Source: an uncultured Candidatus Melainabacteria bacterium (GTDB lineage Bacteria; Cyanobacteriota; Vampirovibrionia; Gastranaerophilales; Gastranaerophilaceae). From it: a DNA stretch of 30,071 bases. The notes below the pieces were generated by a model that ran no database searches, was not told the DNA's origin, and saw only the letters and a list, made by a program, of their open reading frames with translations. This document shows, one piece after another, positions 1 through 6,746 of the stretch; position 1 is the stretch's first letter, and every line of letters begins with the position of its first letter. Made by a program: the position numbers and the translations under genes. The DNA lies in contig CAKUUX010000018.1 of NCBI GenBank assembly GCA_934693165.1, forward strand, positions 1 through 30,071. Direction: 5' to 3'.

Positions 1-1
1 C

Positions 2-160
2 AATGCACAAACAGCAATTATCCAACAACAAGATAAAGAATTAGAATTACAATTACAACAATTGGATACAGAACAAAGCGAAATTACAACAGAATTAGAC
101 GCATTAGATAAAGTATTAGGCGATAACGTTGAAGGTTCATTCAAAACATTCGGAGGCTAA
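2..160 (+). CDS. C-terminal end of an unknown Gln/Glu-rich protein (5' end outside window)
   Basis: An open frame runs from the window edge to TAA at 158-160 and gives the last 52 residues of a protein. The tail is rich in Gln, Glu and Leu with heptad-like spacing (QQQDKELELQLQQLDTEQ), so a short coiled coil is likely, and it ends in GSFKTFGG. I do not recognise the family. Codon use is clean and AT-rich, and a rho-independent terminator follows at 351-378, which supports a real gene end. Between stop codon and terminator lies a long GC-richer stretch that belongs to a dispersed family found after other stop codons in this window. The function cannot be inferred from this fragment. Confidence 0.8.
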   Translation, partial: NAQTAIIQQQDKELELQLQQLDTEQSEITTELDALDKVLGDNVEGSFKTFGG

Positions 161-300
161 CGCGAAGTGAGCAGAGGCTGGAGAGCTTTTGCAAAAGTCA
201 ACAGAACATTTTTGCAAAACTCGGAATTGCCGTTTAACGCGAACGAGCAAGACAGCCAAAGACTCCGAAACCCACAGGAGCAAAACCTCAAAACAAATCC
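161..300 (+). repeat. Family A element, copy 3 (diverged), in 3' UTR
   Basis: This GC-richer stretch begins right after the TAA at 158-160 and ends before the terminator at 351. It shares the 20-mer GAAACCCACAGGAGCAAAAC (267-286) with the complement of 3831-3850 inside copy 2. It carries a self-complementary CTTTTGCAAAAG and a CTCC...GGAG pairing around the shared block. The rest has diverged from copies 1 and 2, so membership rests mainly on the 20-mer and on the position after a stop codon. Confidence 0.6.
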
Positions 301-350
301 CTAAAACAAAAACTTATTTATTACCCTACCTTTCCCTATACTAAATTTAA

Positions 351-378
351 GCCTTGCTAAAGAGCAAGGCTTTTTTTT
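351..378 (+). terminator. Rho-independent terminator of the first partial gene
   Basis: A perfect 8-bp stem GCCTTGCT/AGCAAGGC (351-358, 363-370) with loop AAAG is followed by eight T residues (371-378). It is oriented for the plus strand. The stop codon of the convergent minus-strand gene overlaps the T run. Confidence 0.9.
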
Positions 379-709
379 AATATTGAAAATATCTATCAAA
401 ATCAACGTCATCAAAATTGCATAACAATCTAAAAATATCATCGTTTTCATCCATTCTTTGGAAGTTGTATTCATCAAACTTCCAGTATTTGGGATTGATA
501 CCACGAACTCGTACGATTTCTTTATCTTTCAATATTTGTAATTTCTTTTTTACAATGTCGATAGGCATCTCAAGGAGTTTCGCAAGTTCTACGGCTGTTA
601 TGCCATCTTCGTGCGAGCATTTTTGAGGTGTCATGAACATTAGCTCAAGTCCGACTTTCTTTAAATCGGTGTCCTCTTCTAAATTTACTTCTAGTTCGAC
701 ATCATACAT
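377..709 (-). CDS. Small winged-helix-like (possible DNA-binding) protein
   Basis: A 110-residue protein with an acidic N-terminal stretch (VELEVNLEEDTDLKK). Its central part reads as a helix-turn-helix: DGITAVELAKLLEMPIDIVK, then a wing-like KDKEIVRVRGINPKYWKF. The C-terminus is acidic and aromatic (DDVDFDRYFQY). The pattern resembles small winged-helix regulators of the MarR/ArsR fold, but no subfamily can be named. The chosen ATG (707-709) has no Shine-Dalgarno sequence. On the minus strand a TAGAAT hexamer (716-721) ends six bases before the ATG, which suggests a leaderless transcript. The gene is monocistronic, facing the left-hand gene across a terminator. Its regulatory target is unknown. 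Confidence 0.75.
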   Translation of the reverse strand: MYDVELEVNLEEDTDLKKVGLELMFMTPQKCSHEDGITAVELAKLLEMPIDIVKKKLQILKDKEIVRVRGINPKYWKFDEYNFQRMDENDDIFRLLCNFDDVDFDRYFQY

Positions 710-760
710 AACAACATTCTAACAGTATTTTTTTATTTTTTTATCGTATTAATGGATTAA

Positions 761-794
761 AAAAAGAACTTTCTTTTTAAGAAAGCCCTTTTTT
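761..794 (-). terminator. Terminator of the HEAT-like gene
   Basis: On the minus strand a stem of about 10 bp with two G-T pairs (788-779 with 775-766) and a short A-rich loop is followed by a T run. It lies 30 bases past the stop codon of the 825-1112 gene. Confidence 0.7.
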
Positions 795-824
795 ATTATT
801 TAGTTAAATTTTATTTTAGATTAC

Positions 825-1112
825 TTATGCAACGTGTTGTGTGCATTCGATTTCGTTAACTAGGTATTTAGCAACCCATTTGAAATCATCGTTTTTGTCA
901 GCTGCTTTTTTCAAGTAATCAACTGCGTCTGTACCAATTCTGATAAGAGTCATTGCAACAACGCCTCTTTTAACGCCTTTTGCAACTTGTAATTGTTCTA
1001 CTAAGACAGGAACTGCGCTTGTTCCGATATTTACTAATTCGTTTTCTAATTGATTTTTTGTTGTGTTATCAGCTGTGTCTAATTTTGTTAAAATTTCTTG
1101 TAATTTATCCAT
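825..1112 (-). CDS. Small HEAT-repeat-like protein
   Basis: A 95-residue, all-helical protein. The segment NIGTSAVPVLVEQLQVAKGVKRGVVAMTLIRIGTDAVDYLKKA has the two-helix pattern of HEAT/PBS-lyase-type repeats: I-G-T-x-A-V-P-V-L-V, then R-x-G-V-V-A-M-T-L-I-R-I-G-T-x-A-V. At most two repeats fit. There is no signal peptide or membrane segment. The minus-strand start is firm: TTGGAG lies six bases before the ATG at 1110-1112. The gene has its own terminator (761-794), so it is probably monocistronic. Proteins of this type usually act as protein-binding scaffolds. The partner here is unknown. Confidence 0.8.
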   Translation of the reverse strand: MDKLQEILTKLDTADNTTKNQLENELVNIGTSAVPVLVEQLQVAKGVKRGVVAMTLIRIGTDAVDYLKKAADKNDDFKWVAKYLVNEIECTQHVA

Positions 1113-1187
1113 GATTTCTCCAATTTTTTCTTGTAGTTTATATTATTATTATAAGCATTTTTTTTGAAATCTTAATTTTTTTTATAT

Positions 1188-1211
1188 AATCTTTATATCT
1201 ATATAAAGATT
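1188..1211. promoter_or_regulatory. Perfect 24-bp palindrome in the divergent intergenic region
   Basis: AATCTTTATAT (1188-1198), CT, ATATAAAGATT (1201-1211) form a perfect inverted repeat with 11-bp arms. It lies between the divergent genes at 1112 (minus) and 1340 (plus), about 75 bases upstream of the minus-strand start. It could be an operator for a dimeric regulator. Chance is a real alternative in such AT-rich sequence. Confidence 0.45.
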
Positions 1212-1299
1212 GAATAAATTTATAAAAATGATTTAATAATAAAATTACCCTCAATAGCAGAAAATATTAGACTTTCGGCTGATTGTTTATTAAAGATAA

Positions 1300-1326
1300 A
1301 CCTTTACAATCTATATAGGTAAAGGT
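1300..1326 (+). promoter_or_regulatory. Hairpin just upstream of the 1340 ORF
   Basis: ACCTTTAC (1300-1307) pairs perfectly with GTAAAGGT (1319-1326) around an 11-base loop, ending 13 bases before the ATG of the next ORF. It may be a leader structure or an operator. No known riboswitch pattern is visible. Confidence 0.4.
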
Positions 1327-1339
1327 CTTATTAAAAGCT

Positions 1340-1663
1340 ATGGAAAACTATTATTCAAACGATAAATACAAATCTATAGAACTAAAAAACGTAAACAAGG
1401 AAATAGTTCCTTGGATAGAAAATATTGTCATGGAAAATAACAGCCGAGTCGAAAGAAAGGAATGGAAAAGCAAGTATAACAGCTATGTTATTTATGATTA
1501 CGAACCGTTTTGTACAGACGGTTTTGAGATAAACATGTTAATAACCTCTTTTGATTCGGCTTATTTAACTTTTATAAATTATCTCTATAACGAAAAATTG
1601 AATACCATAGAGTATTTGAATAATTGTTATGAGAAATCTCCTATCGTGGTAAAGTGGGAATAA
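1340..1663 (+). CDS. Hypothetical protein, 107 aa
   Basis: I do not recognise this protein. It is soluble-looking, without signal peptide or membrane segment, and rich in Asn, Tyr, Glu and Lys. The middle has an alternating hydrophobic pattern (YNSYVIYDYEPF, FEINMLITSFDSAYLTFINYLY), consistent with a small alpha/beta fold. A start at the ATG at 1340 is likely. No Shine-Dalgarno site is visible; TATTAA lies five bases upstream and a hairpin sits at 1300-1326. A strong terminator follows directly (1665-1708). AT content and codon use match the neighbours. The length, terminator and lack of a better overlapping frame support a real gene, but no function can be given. Confidence 0.65.
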   Translation: MENYYSNDKYKSIELKNVNKEIVPWIENIVMENNSRVERKEWKSKYNSYVIYDYEPFCTDGFEINMLITSFDSAYLTFINYLYNEKLNTIEYLNNCYEKSPIVVKWE

Positions 1664-1664
1664 A

Positions 1665-1708
1665 AAAAGAGGTGGAGCTTTAAAGTTAAGTTTCCACCTC
1701 TTTTAATT
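1665..1708. terminator. Bidirectional terminator between convergent genes
   Basis: AAAAGAGGTGGA (1665-1676) pairs with TCCACCTCTTTT (1693-1704), and T-rich runs lie on both sides. It serves the plus gene ending at 1663 and the minus GGGtGRT gene ending at 1727. Confidence 0.85.
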
Positions 1709-1726
1709 TTATCAAGTAGCTATTAA

Positions 1727-2728
1727 CTAAGCCATAGCTTTAGCAACAGCAACTGCACATGCAACAGTAGCACCAACCATAGGGTTGTTACCCATACCGA
1801 TTACACCCATCATTTCTACGTGAGCAGGAACTGATGAAGAACCAGCGAATTGAGCATCACCGTGCATTCTTCCCATTGTATCTGTCATACCATAAGAAGC
1901 TGGACCAGCAGCAACGTTATCTGGGTGAAGTGTTCTACCTGTACCACCACCTGATGCTACTGAGAAGTATTTTCTACCATTTTCCCAGCACCATTTTTTG
2001 TATGTACCAGCAACTGGGTGTTGGAATCTTGTTGGGTTAGTTGAGTTACCAGTGATTGATACGTCAACGCCTTCTTTAATCATAATTGCAACACCTTCAT
2101 TAACGTCATCTGCACCGTAGCATCTTACTTGTGCTCTTTCACCGTTTGAGAAAGCTTTTTCGCTAACGATTTTTAATTCGCCAGTTTTGTAATCATATTC
2201 AGTTTCAACTGATGTGAAACCGTTGATTCTTGAGATGATGTATGCAGCATCTTTACCTAAACCGTTTAAGATAACTCTTAAAGGTTCTTTTCTAACTTTG
2301 TTAGCGTTTCTAGCGATACCGATAGCACCTTCAGCAGCTGCGAAAGATTCGTGACCAGCTAAGAAACAGAAACATTTTGTTTCTTCTCTTAATAACATAG
2401 CACCTAAGTTACCGTGACCGATACCAACTTGTCTTCTGTCACCTACTGAACCAGGAACTGCAAATGCTTGTAATCCTAAACCGATTGTTTCAGCTACATC
2501 TGCTGCATTTTTGATACCTTTTTTGATTGCGATTGCACAACCTAATGTGTATGCCCATGAAGCGTTATCAAATGCGATTGGTTGAATACCTTTAACGATA
2601 GCATCAACATCAATGCCTTTTGACAAACATAAATCACGAGCTTCTTCTAATGAATTAAAACCATATTCTGGTAAAACTTTATCTAAAGTTGCTTGACGTC
2701 TGTCTTGTCCTTCAAATTTTACTGTCAT
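1727..2728 (-). CDS. GGGtGRT family protein
   Basis: A 333-residue protein carrying the signature GGGTGRT at residues 260-266 (context SVASGGGTGRTLHPDN), the motif that names the GGGtGRT family. That family is conserved in anaerobes and has no established biochemical role. Gly/Ala-rich stretches follow (AAGPASYGMTDTMGRMHGDA, VIGMGNNPMVGATVACAVAVA). No signal peptide is seen, so it is cytoplasmic. An AAAGGAAAA site precedes the ATG at 2726-2728. The gene lies downstream of, and on the same strand as, a NifU-like cysteine-rich protein. The two are commonly neighbours, which suggests a shared role around Fe-S or metal-centre assembly. They are separated here by 224 bp of repeat DNA and could be co-transcribed through it. 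Confidence 0.92.
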   Translation of the reverse strand: MTVKFEGQDRRQATLDKVLPEYGFNSLEEARDLCLSKGIDVDAIVKGIQPIAFDNASWAYTLGCAIAIKKGIKNAADVAETIGLGLQAFAVPGSVGDRRQVGIGHGNLGAMLLREETKCFCFLAGHESFAAAEGAIGIARNANKVRKEPLRVILNGLGKDAAYIISRINGFTSVETEYDYKTGELKIVSEKAFSNGERAQVRCYGADDVNEGVAIMIKEGVDVSITGNSTNPTRFQHPVAGTYKKWCWENGRKYFSVASGGGTGRTLHPDNVAAGPASYGMTDTMGRMHGDAQFAGSSSVPAHVEMMGVIGMGNNPMVGATVACAVAVAKAMA

Positions 2729-2772
2729 TTTTATTTTCCTTTATTAATTTTATGTAATTACTAATTTTATAT

Positions 2773-2798
2773 GTCATGCTGAACTTGTTTCAGCATCT
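2773..2798. repeat. Small palindromic repeat of the CATGCTGAA...TTCAGCAT type
   Basis: GTCATGCTGAA, a short loop, then TTCAGCATCT form a hairpin with an 8-bp stem. Palindromes very like this are, to my knowledge, dispersed in unrelated bacterial genomes as small non-coding repeats. It lies 45 bases upstream of the GGGtGRT start codon, between the two genes of the pair. Only one copy is seen in this window. Confidence 0.55.
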
Positions 2799-2833
2799 TA
2801 CCAACTTAGAGTGTTGAATTAAGTCTTGAATTA

Positions 2834-2952
2834 TTGCTTCACACTTCGCTGTCATTCATTCCGTTTTGCTTAGGCAAAACTGCCATTCATTCGCTTCGTG
2901 CTACTTCGGGCTGGGTTCGCTTCGCTCACACGTCGCCCTACGCAAAATTCGC
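2834..2952 (-). repeat. Family B element, copy 1, directly after a stop codon
   Basis: Read on the minus strand this GC-richer block starts right after the TAA of the NifU-like gene. It holds ATTTTGCGTAGGGCGACG, then GAGCGAAGCGAACCCAGCCC, a hairpin GTTTTGC/GCAAAAC with loop CTAA, and ends in GTGTGAAGCAATA. The first 45 bases align with the block after the symporter stop codon (15540-15592): both have ATTTT, GTAGGG-GACG, AACGAAC-type spacing and CAGCCCG. The end motif also resembles the end of family A copy 2. There is no coding signal. Confidence 0.65.
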
Positions 2953-3654
2953 TTACTCTTTACGAGGATCTACGTATTTAACAGCATCTGCAAATCTGCC
3001 GTATGTACCAATGTTTTTATCATAAGCTTCTTGAGGATTCATACCTTTTTTGATAGCATCCATGAATTTACCTAAGTTGATAAATTGGTAACCAATAACT
3101 TCGTTATTTTCATCTAAACCAAGTTGTAAGATGTAGCCTTCTGTTAATTGTAAGTATCTAACACCTTTTTGTTTAGTTGAGTGAATTGTACCACACATAG
3201 AGCACAAGCCTTTACCTAAGTCTTCTAAGCCAGCACCAACTGGTAAACCATTTTCAGAAAAAGCTGATTGAGTTCTACCATAAACGATTTGTAAGAATAA
3301 TTCTCTCATTGCAACGTTGATAGCATCACAAACTAAGTCTGTGTTTAAAGCTTCAAGAATTGTTTTACCAGGAAGGATTTCACCAGCCATAGCTGCTGAG
3401 TGAGTCATACCAGAACAACCAATAGTTTCAACTAAAGCTTCTTGGATAACACCTTCTTTAACGTTCAAAGTTAATTTACAAGTACCTTGTTGAGGTGCAC
3501 AGCAACCACAACCGTGAGTTAAACCTGAAATATCTTTGATTTCTTTACATTTTGTCCATTCACCTTCTTGAGGAATTGGCGCAGGAACACCTTTAACACC
3601 TCTTTTTATAGGACACATTTCTTCTACTTCTTTAGTAATTTGAATGTTACTCAT
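2953..3654 (-). CDS. NifU/IscU-like iron-sulfur scaffold protein (partner of GGGtGRT)
   Basis: A 233-residue protein. The N-terminal half resembles the NifU/IscU scaffold fold. GCGCC at 48-52 and Cys59 precede a beta-rich stretch, then GCSGMTHSAAMAGEIL (79-94) matches the IscU-type cysteine loop, and further cysteines lie at 109, 151 and 154 (CSMC). The C-terminal third (KGVRYLQLTEGYILQLGLDE onward) is an extra domain with no name I can give. A scaffold or carrier role for Fe-S clusters is plausible from the cysteines. The AAAGGATAT site before the ATG at 3652-3654 fixes the start. It is the upstream member of a pair with the GGGtGRT gene. Between them lie a family B repeat and a palindrome. 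Confidence 0.85.
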   Translation of the reverse strand: MSNIQITKEVEEMCPIKRGVKGVPAPIPQEGEWTKCKEIKDISGLTHGCGCCAPQQGTCKLTLNVKEGVIQEALVETIGCSGMTHSAAMAGEILPGKTILEALNTDLVCDAINVAMRELFLQIVYGRTQSAFSENGLPVGAGLEDLGKGLCSMCGTIHSTKQKGVRYLQLTEGYILQLGLDENNEVIGYQFINLGKFMDAIKKGMNPQEAYDKNIGTYGRFADAVKYVDPRKE

Positions 3655-3755
3655 TTTTATATCCTTTTCTTTTCCTTACTATTACAACATGATTATATTA
3701 CAAAAATATTGAAAACAAAAAGCGAAGTTTTAAATTTTTAAAATTTCATAAAAAT

Positions 3756-3784
3756 AGAGGCGATGATTTTAAATCATCGCCTCT
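3756..3784 (-). terminator. Terminator of ppdK, about 160 bp after its stop codon
   Basis: AGAGGCGATGATTT (3756-3769) pairs with AAATCATCGCCTCT (3771-3784), and on the minus strand a T run follows (ATTTTTATG). The family A element at 3813-3952 therefore lies between the ppdK stop codon and this terminator. Confidence 0.88.
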
Positions 3785-3812
3785 ATCAAGTTTATTGCTT
3801 CAAGCTATTGCT

Positions 3813-3952
3813 TTCACATCGGCTTAAGCGTTTTTGCTCCTGTGGGTTTCGTTCCTACGGAACTGCAATCCTACGTCGCAATCGTTATGTTTCGTCTTCC
3901 AAAGCCTTGCACTTCTGCAAGTCTTTTCAGACTTCACATCGGCTTAAGCGTT
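3813..3952 (-). repeat. Family A element, copy 2, in the ppdK 3' UTR
   Basis: Two perfect 20-bp direct repeats TTCACATCGGCTTAAGCGTT (3813-3832 and 3933-3952, period 120) bound the element, and the second contains the ppdK stop codon. Read on the minus strand the interior has AGTCT-GAAA-AGACT and TTGCA-GAAG-TGCAA hairpins, then GTTCC-GTA-GGAAC (3851-3863), then GAAACCCACAGGAGCAAAA. The first half is almost identical to copy 1 at 15290-15340. The 20-mer containing CCCACAGGAGC is shared with copy 3. Confidence 0.8.
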
Positions 3953-6604
3953 GCATAAGCAACCTTGTTCGATAACTGCTTGAGCTGCAGCTAATCTAGC
4001 TTGAGGAATTCTGTATGGTGAGCATGATACATAATTCAAGCCAATTTTGTGAGCAAATTTAACTGAATCTGGATCACCACCGTGTTCACCACAGATACCA
4101 CCGATTAATGAATGGTTAACTTCTTTACCTTCTTTAATTGACATTTCAATTAATCTACCAACACCTTTTTGGTCTAATGTTACAAATGGGTTAGATGGTA
4201 AGATTTTTTGTTCAACGTAGTTTTTCAAGAATTTACCTTCAGCATCATCTCTTGAGTAACCGAATGTCATTTGTGTTAAGTCGTTTGTACCATAAGAGAA
4301 GAATTCTGCGTATTCAGCAACTTCACTAGAGGTTAATGCTGCACGTGGAATTTCAATCATTGTACCGAATTTGTATTCTACGTTAACACCTTTTTCTGTC
4401 ATTACTTCGTTAGCAACTCTTACTAAGATGTCTTTAGCTGTTTTTAACTCGTTTACGTGGCCAATTAATGGAATCATTACGTATGGTTTTACGTTTACGC
4501 CTTCTTTTTTCAAATCACATGCTGCTGAGAAGATTGCTCTTACTTGCATTTCGTTGATTTCTGGGTAAGTTAAACCTAAACGGCAACCACGTAAGCCCAT
4601 CATTGGGTTAGATTCTGATAAGTTTTCAACGATTTCTAACATTTTTTGATCTTCAGCGTAATCTTGACCTAAAGCTTTTTTAGTTGCAACTTTTTCAACT
4701 AATTCAATCTTTGAAGGTAAGAATTCGTGAAGAGGTGGGTCTAATAAACGAACTGTCATTGGTAAGTCACCCATAGCTTTGAACATTGCATAGAAATCAT
4801 TGTATTGCATTGGTAATAAGTGATCTAATGCTTCTTTTCTAGCTTCTGGAGTACCAGCGATAATCATTTTTTGTACCCATGGTAATCTATCTGGATCCAT
4901 GAACATGTGTTCTGTTCTGCAAAGACCTACACCTTCAGCACCGAATTTTTTAGCATTTTCGATATCTTTTGGTGTATCAGCGTTAGCTTCAATTGTTAAT
5001 TGTTTGATTTCATTAACCCATGTGAAGAATGTTTCGAAGTCTGAATCGATACCAGCATCTACTAATTCGATTGCGCCTTCCATAACTTCACCAGTACCAC
5101 CGTCTAATGAAAGGATGTCATTTTTGTGGAATACTGTGCCATCTGCACATGTGATTGTTTCGTTTTCTAAGTTGATTTTTAAGTCTTCACAACCTGAAAC
5201 GCATGGTTTACCCATACCTTTTGCTACTACAGCTGCGTGTGATGTAGCACCACCTCTTAATGTTAATACACCTTGAGCTACTGCCATACCGTGAATATCA
5301 TCTGGGCAAGTTTCGATTCTTACTAAGATAACTTTTTCACCGTTTGAACCACGTTCTGCTGCTTCTTCTGTATCAAATACGATTTTACCTACTGCAGCCC
5401 CTGGAGATGCGTTAACACCTTTTGATACTTTATGAGCGTGTTTTACTGCTGCTGGGTTAAAGCATGGTAATAATACTTGGTATACTGAATATGGATCTAC
5501 TTGTTGGATTGCTTGTTCTTTTGTTACGATACCTTCGTTGTATAAATCTACAGCGATTTTGATAGCAGCTTTTGCTGTTCTTTTACCGTTTCTTGTTTGA
5601 AGAATCCATAATTTACCACGTTCAATTGTAAATTCCATATCTTGTACATCGTGATAACCTTTTTCTAATTGTTTTGCGATATCTACGTATTGTTTGTAGA
5701 TTTCTGGCATATCTGTTTCTAATTCACAGATTTGTTTTGGAGTTCTGATACCAGCAACTACGTCTTCACCTTGTGCATTTACTAAGTATTCACCATAGAA
5801 TTTGTTTTCACCTGTTGCAGGGTTTCTTGTGAATGATACACCTGTTGCACAATCGTTACCCATGTTACCGAATACCATTGTTTGTACGTTTACTGCTGTA
5901 CCGAAGTTGTGGTCGATTTTGTTCATGTTTCTGTATGCAACAGCTCTAGGAATGTTCCATGATCTGAATACAGCTTCGATAGCTTCTTGTAATTGTACGT
6001 ATGGATCTTGTGGGAATTCTTTGCCTGTTACTTCTTTAATTGTTTGTTTATATACAGGAATTAATGATTTCCAACCTTCAGCTGAAACTTCTGTATCTGA
6101 AGTTACGCCTTCTCTTGCTTTTACTTTTTCAACTTCTGATTCGAAGTATTTTTGTCTATCCATTTCCCATGCTACTGAACCGAACATAGTTAAGAATCTT
6201 CTGTATGAATCATAGCAGAATCTTGGGTTGTTTGTTAATTTTACCATTGCTTCTACTGTTTCATCATTTAAACCTAAGTTTAAGATTGTTTCCATCATAC
6301 CAGGCATTGAAACTCTAGCACCTGAACGTACAGAAACTAATAGAGGATTTGTTGAATCACCAAATTTTTTACCAGCTTGTTCTTCTACATCTTTTAATGC
6401 ATATTTAACTTCTGACATTAAGTTTTCTGGCATTTTGTTACCATTGTTGATGTAGTCCATACATGTAGCTGTTGTAATTGTAAGTCCTGGAGGTACTGGT
6501 AAACCTAAGTTAGTCATTTCTGCTAAGTTAGCACCTTTACCACCAAGTTCGTTACGCATGTTTGCGTTTCCTTCTCTGAAAAGGTATACACGTTTTTCTG
6601 TCAT
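3944..6604 (-). CDS. ppdK: Pyruvate,phosphate dikinase
   Basis: PPDK interconverts pyruvate, ATP and Pi with phosphoenolpyruvate, AMP and PPi in the cytoplasm. In anaerobes it commonly serves PPi-linked glycolysis or PEP regeneration. The 886 residues match the usual length. The N-terminal ATP-grasp part starts VYLFREGNANMRNELGGKGANLAEM. The phosphohistidine swivel domain has GGATSHAAVVAKGMGKPC with catalytic His at residue 456. The C-terminal PEP/pyruvate barrel has GGICGEHGGDP with the catalytic Cys at 838. The AAAAAGGAG site before the ATG at 6602-6604 is near consensus. The stop codon lies inside a 20-bp repeat that begins a family A element, and transcription should run through it to the terminator at 3756-3784. 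It is probably monocistronic and well expressed. Confidence 0.98.
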   Translation of the reverse strand: MTEKRVYLFREGNANMRNELGGKGANLAEMTNLGLPVPPGLTITTATCMDYINNGNKMPENLMSEVKYALKDVEEQAGKKFGDSTNPLLVSVRSGARVSMPGMMETILNLGLNDETVEAMVKLTNNPRFCYDSYRRFLTMFGSVAWEMDRQKYFESEVEKVKAREGVTSDTEVSAEGWKSLIPVYKQTIKEVTGKEFPQDPYVQLQEAIEAVFRSWNIPRAVAYRNMNKIDHNFGTAVNVQTMVFGNMGNDCATGVSFTRNPATGENKFYGEYLVNAQGEDVVAGIRTPKQICELETDMPEIYKQYVDIAKQLEKGYHDVQDMEFTIERGKLWILQTRNGKRTAKAAIKIAVDLYNEGIVTKEQAIQQVDPYSVYQVLLPCFNPAAVKHAHKVSKGVNASPGAAVGKIVFDTEEAAERGSNGEKVILVRIETCPDDIHGMAVAQGVLTLRGGATSHAAVVAKGMGKPCVSGCEDLKINLENETITCADGTVFHKNDILSLDGGTGEVMEGAIELVDAGIDSDFETFFTWVNEIKQLTIEANADTPKDIENAKKFGAEGVGLCRTEHMFMDPDRLPWVQKMIIAGTPEARKEALDHLLPMQYNDFYAMFKAMGDLPMTVRLLDPPLHEFLPSKIELVEKVATKKALGQDYAEDQKMLEIVENLSESNPMMGLRGCRLGLTYPEINEMQVRAIFSAACDLKKEGVNVKPYVMIPLIGHVNELKTAKDILVRVANEVMTEKGVNVEYKFGTMIEIPRAALTSSEVAEYAEFFSYGTNDLTQMTFGYSRDDAEGKFLKNYVEQKILPSNPFVTLDQKGVGRLIEMSIKEGKEVNHSLIGGICGEHGGDPDSVKFAHKIGLNYVSCSPYRIPQARLAAAQAVIEQGCLCNA

Positions 6605-6734
6605 ATTATTCTCCTTTTTAAAAAATAAAACTGTGTGCTTTAACCTACTTATACTACTACGATAACATAAACATACTTTTTTTCAATATATTTTCTTCTT
6701 TTTTTATGTTGAAAACTTAATATTTTTGTGCTTT

Positions 6735-6746
6735 TATATTTGTATT
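6735..6746 (+). promoter_or_regulatory. -10-like hexamer directly upstream of the M16 gene
   Basis: TATATT (6735-6740) ends six bases before the ATG at 6747, and no Shine-Dalgarno sequence is present. This spacing would place transcription start at or next to the A of ATG. A TTGAAA at 6709-6714 is too far upstream (20 bp) to be a convincing -35 box. Confidence 0.45.

Noticed and set aside
4371..6455. Several long plus-strand open frames opposite ppdK
   Set aside because: They are antisense shadows of a clear 886-aa enzyme and show no family features or ribosome sites.
6726..6746. TTG start at 6726 for the M16-like gene
   Set aside because: It adds residues CFYICI with no family match and would place the start upstream of the likely -10 box; ATG 6747 is preferred.
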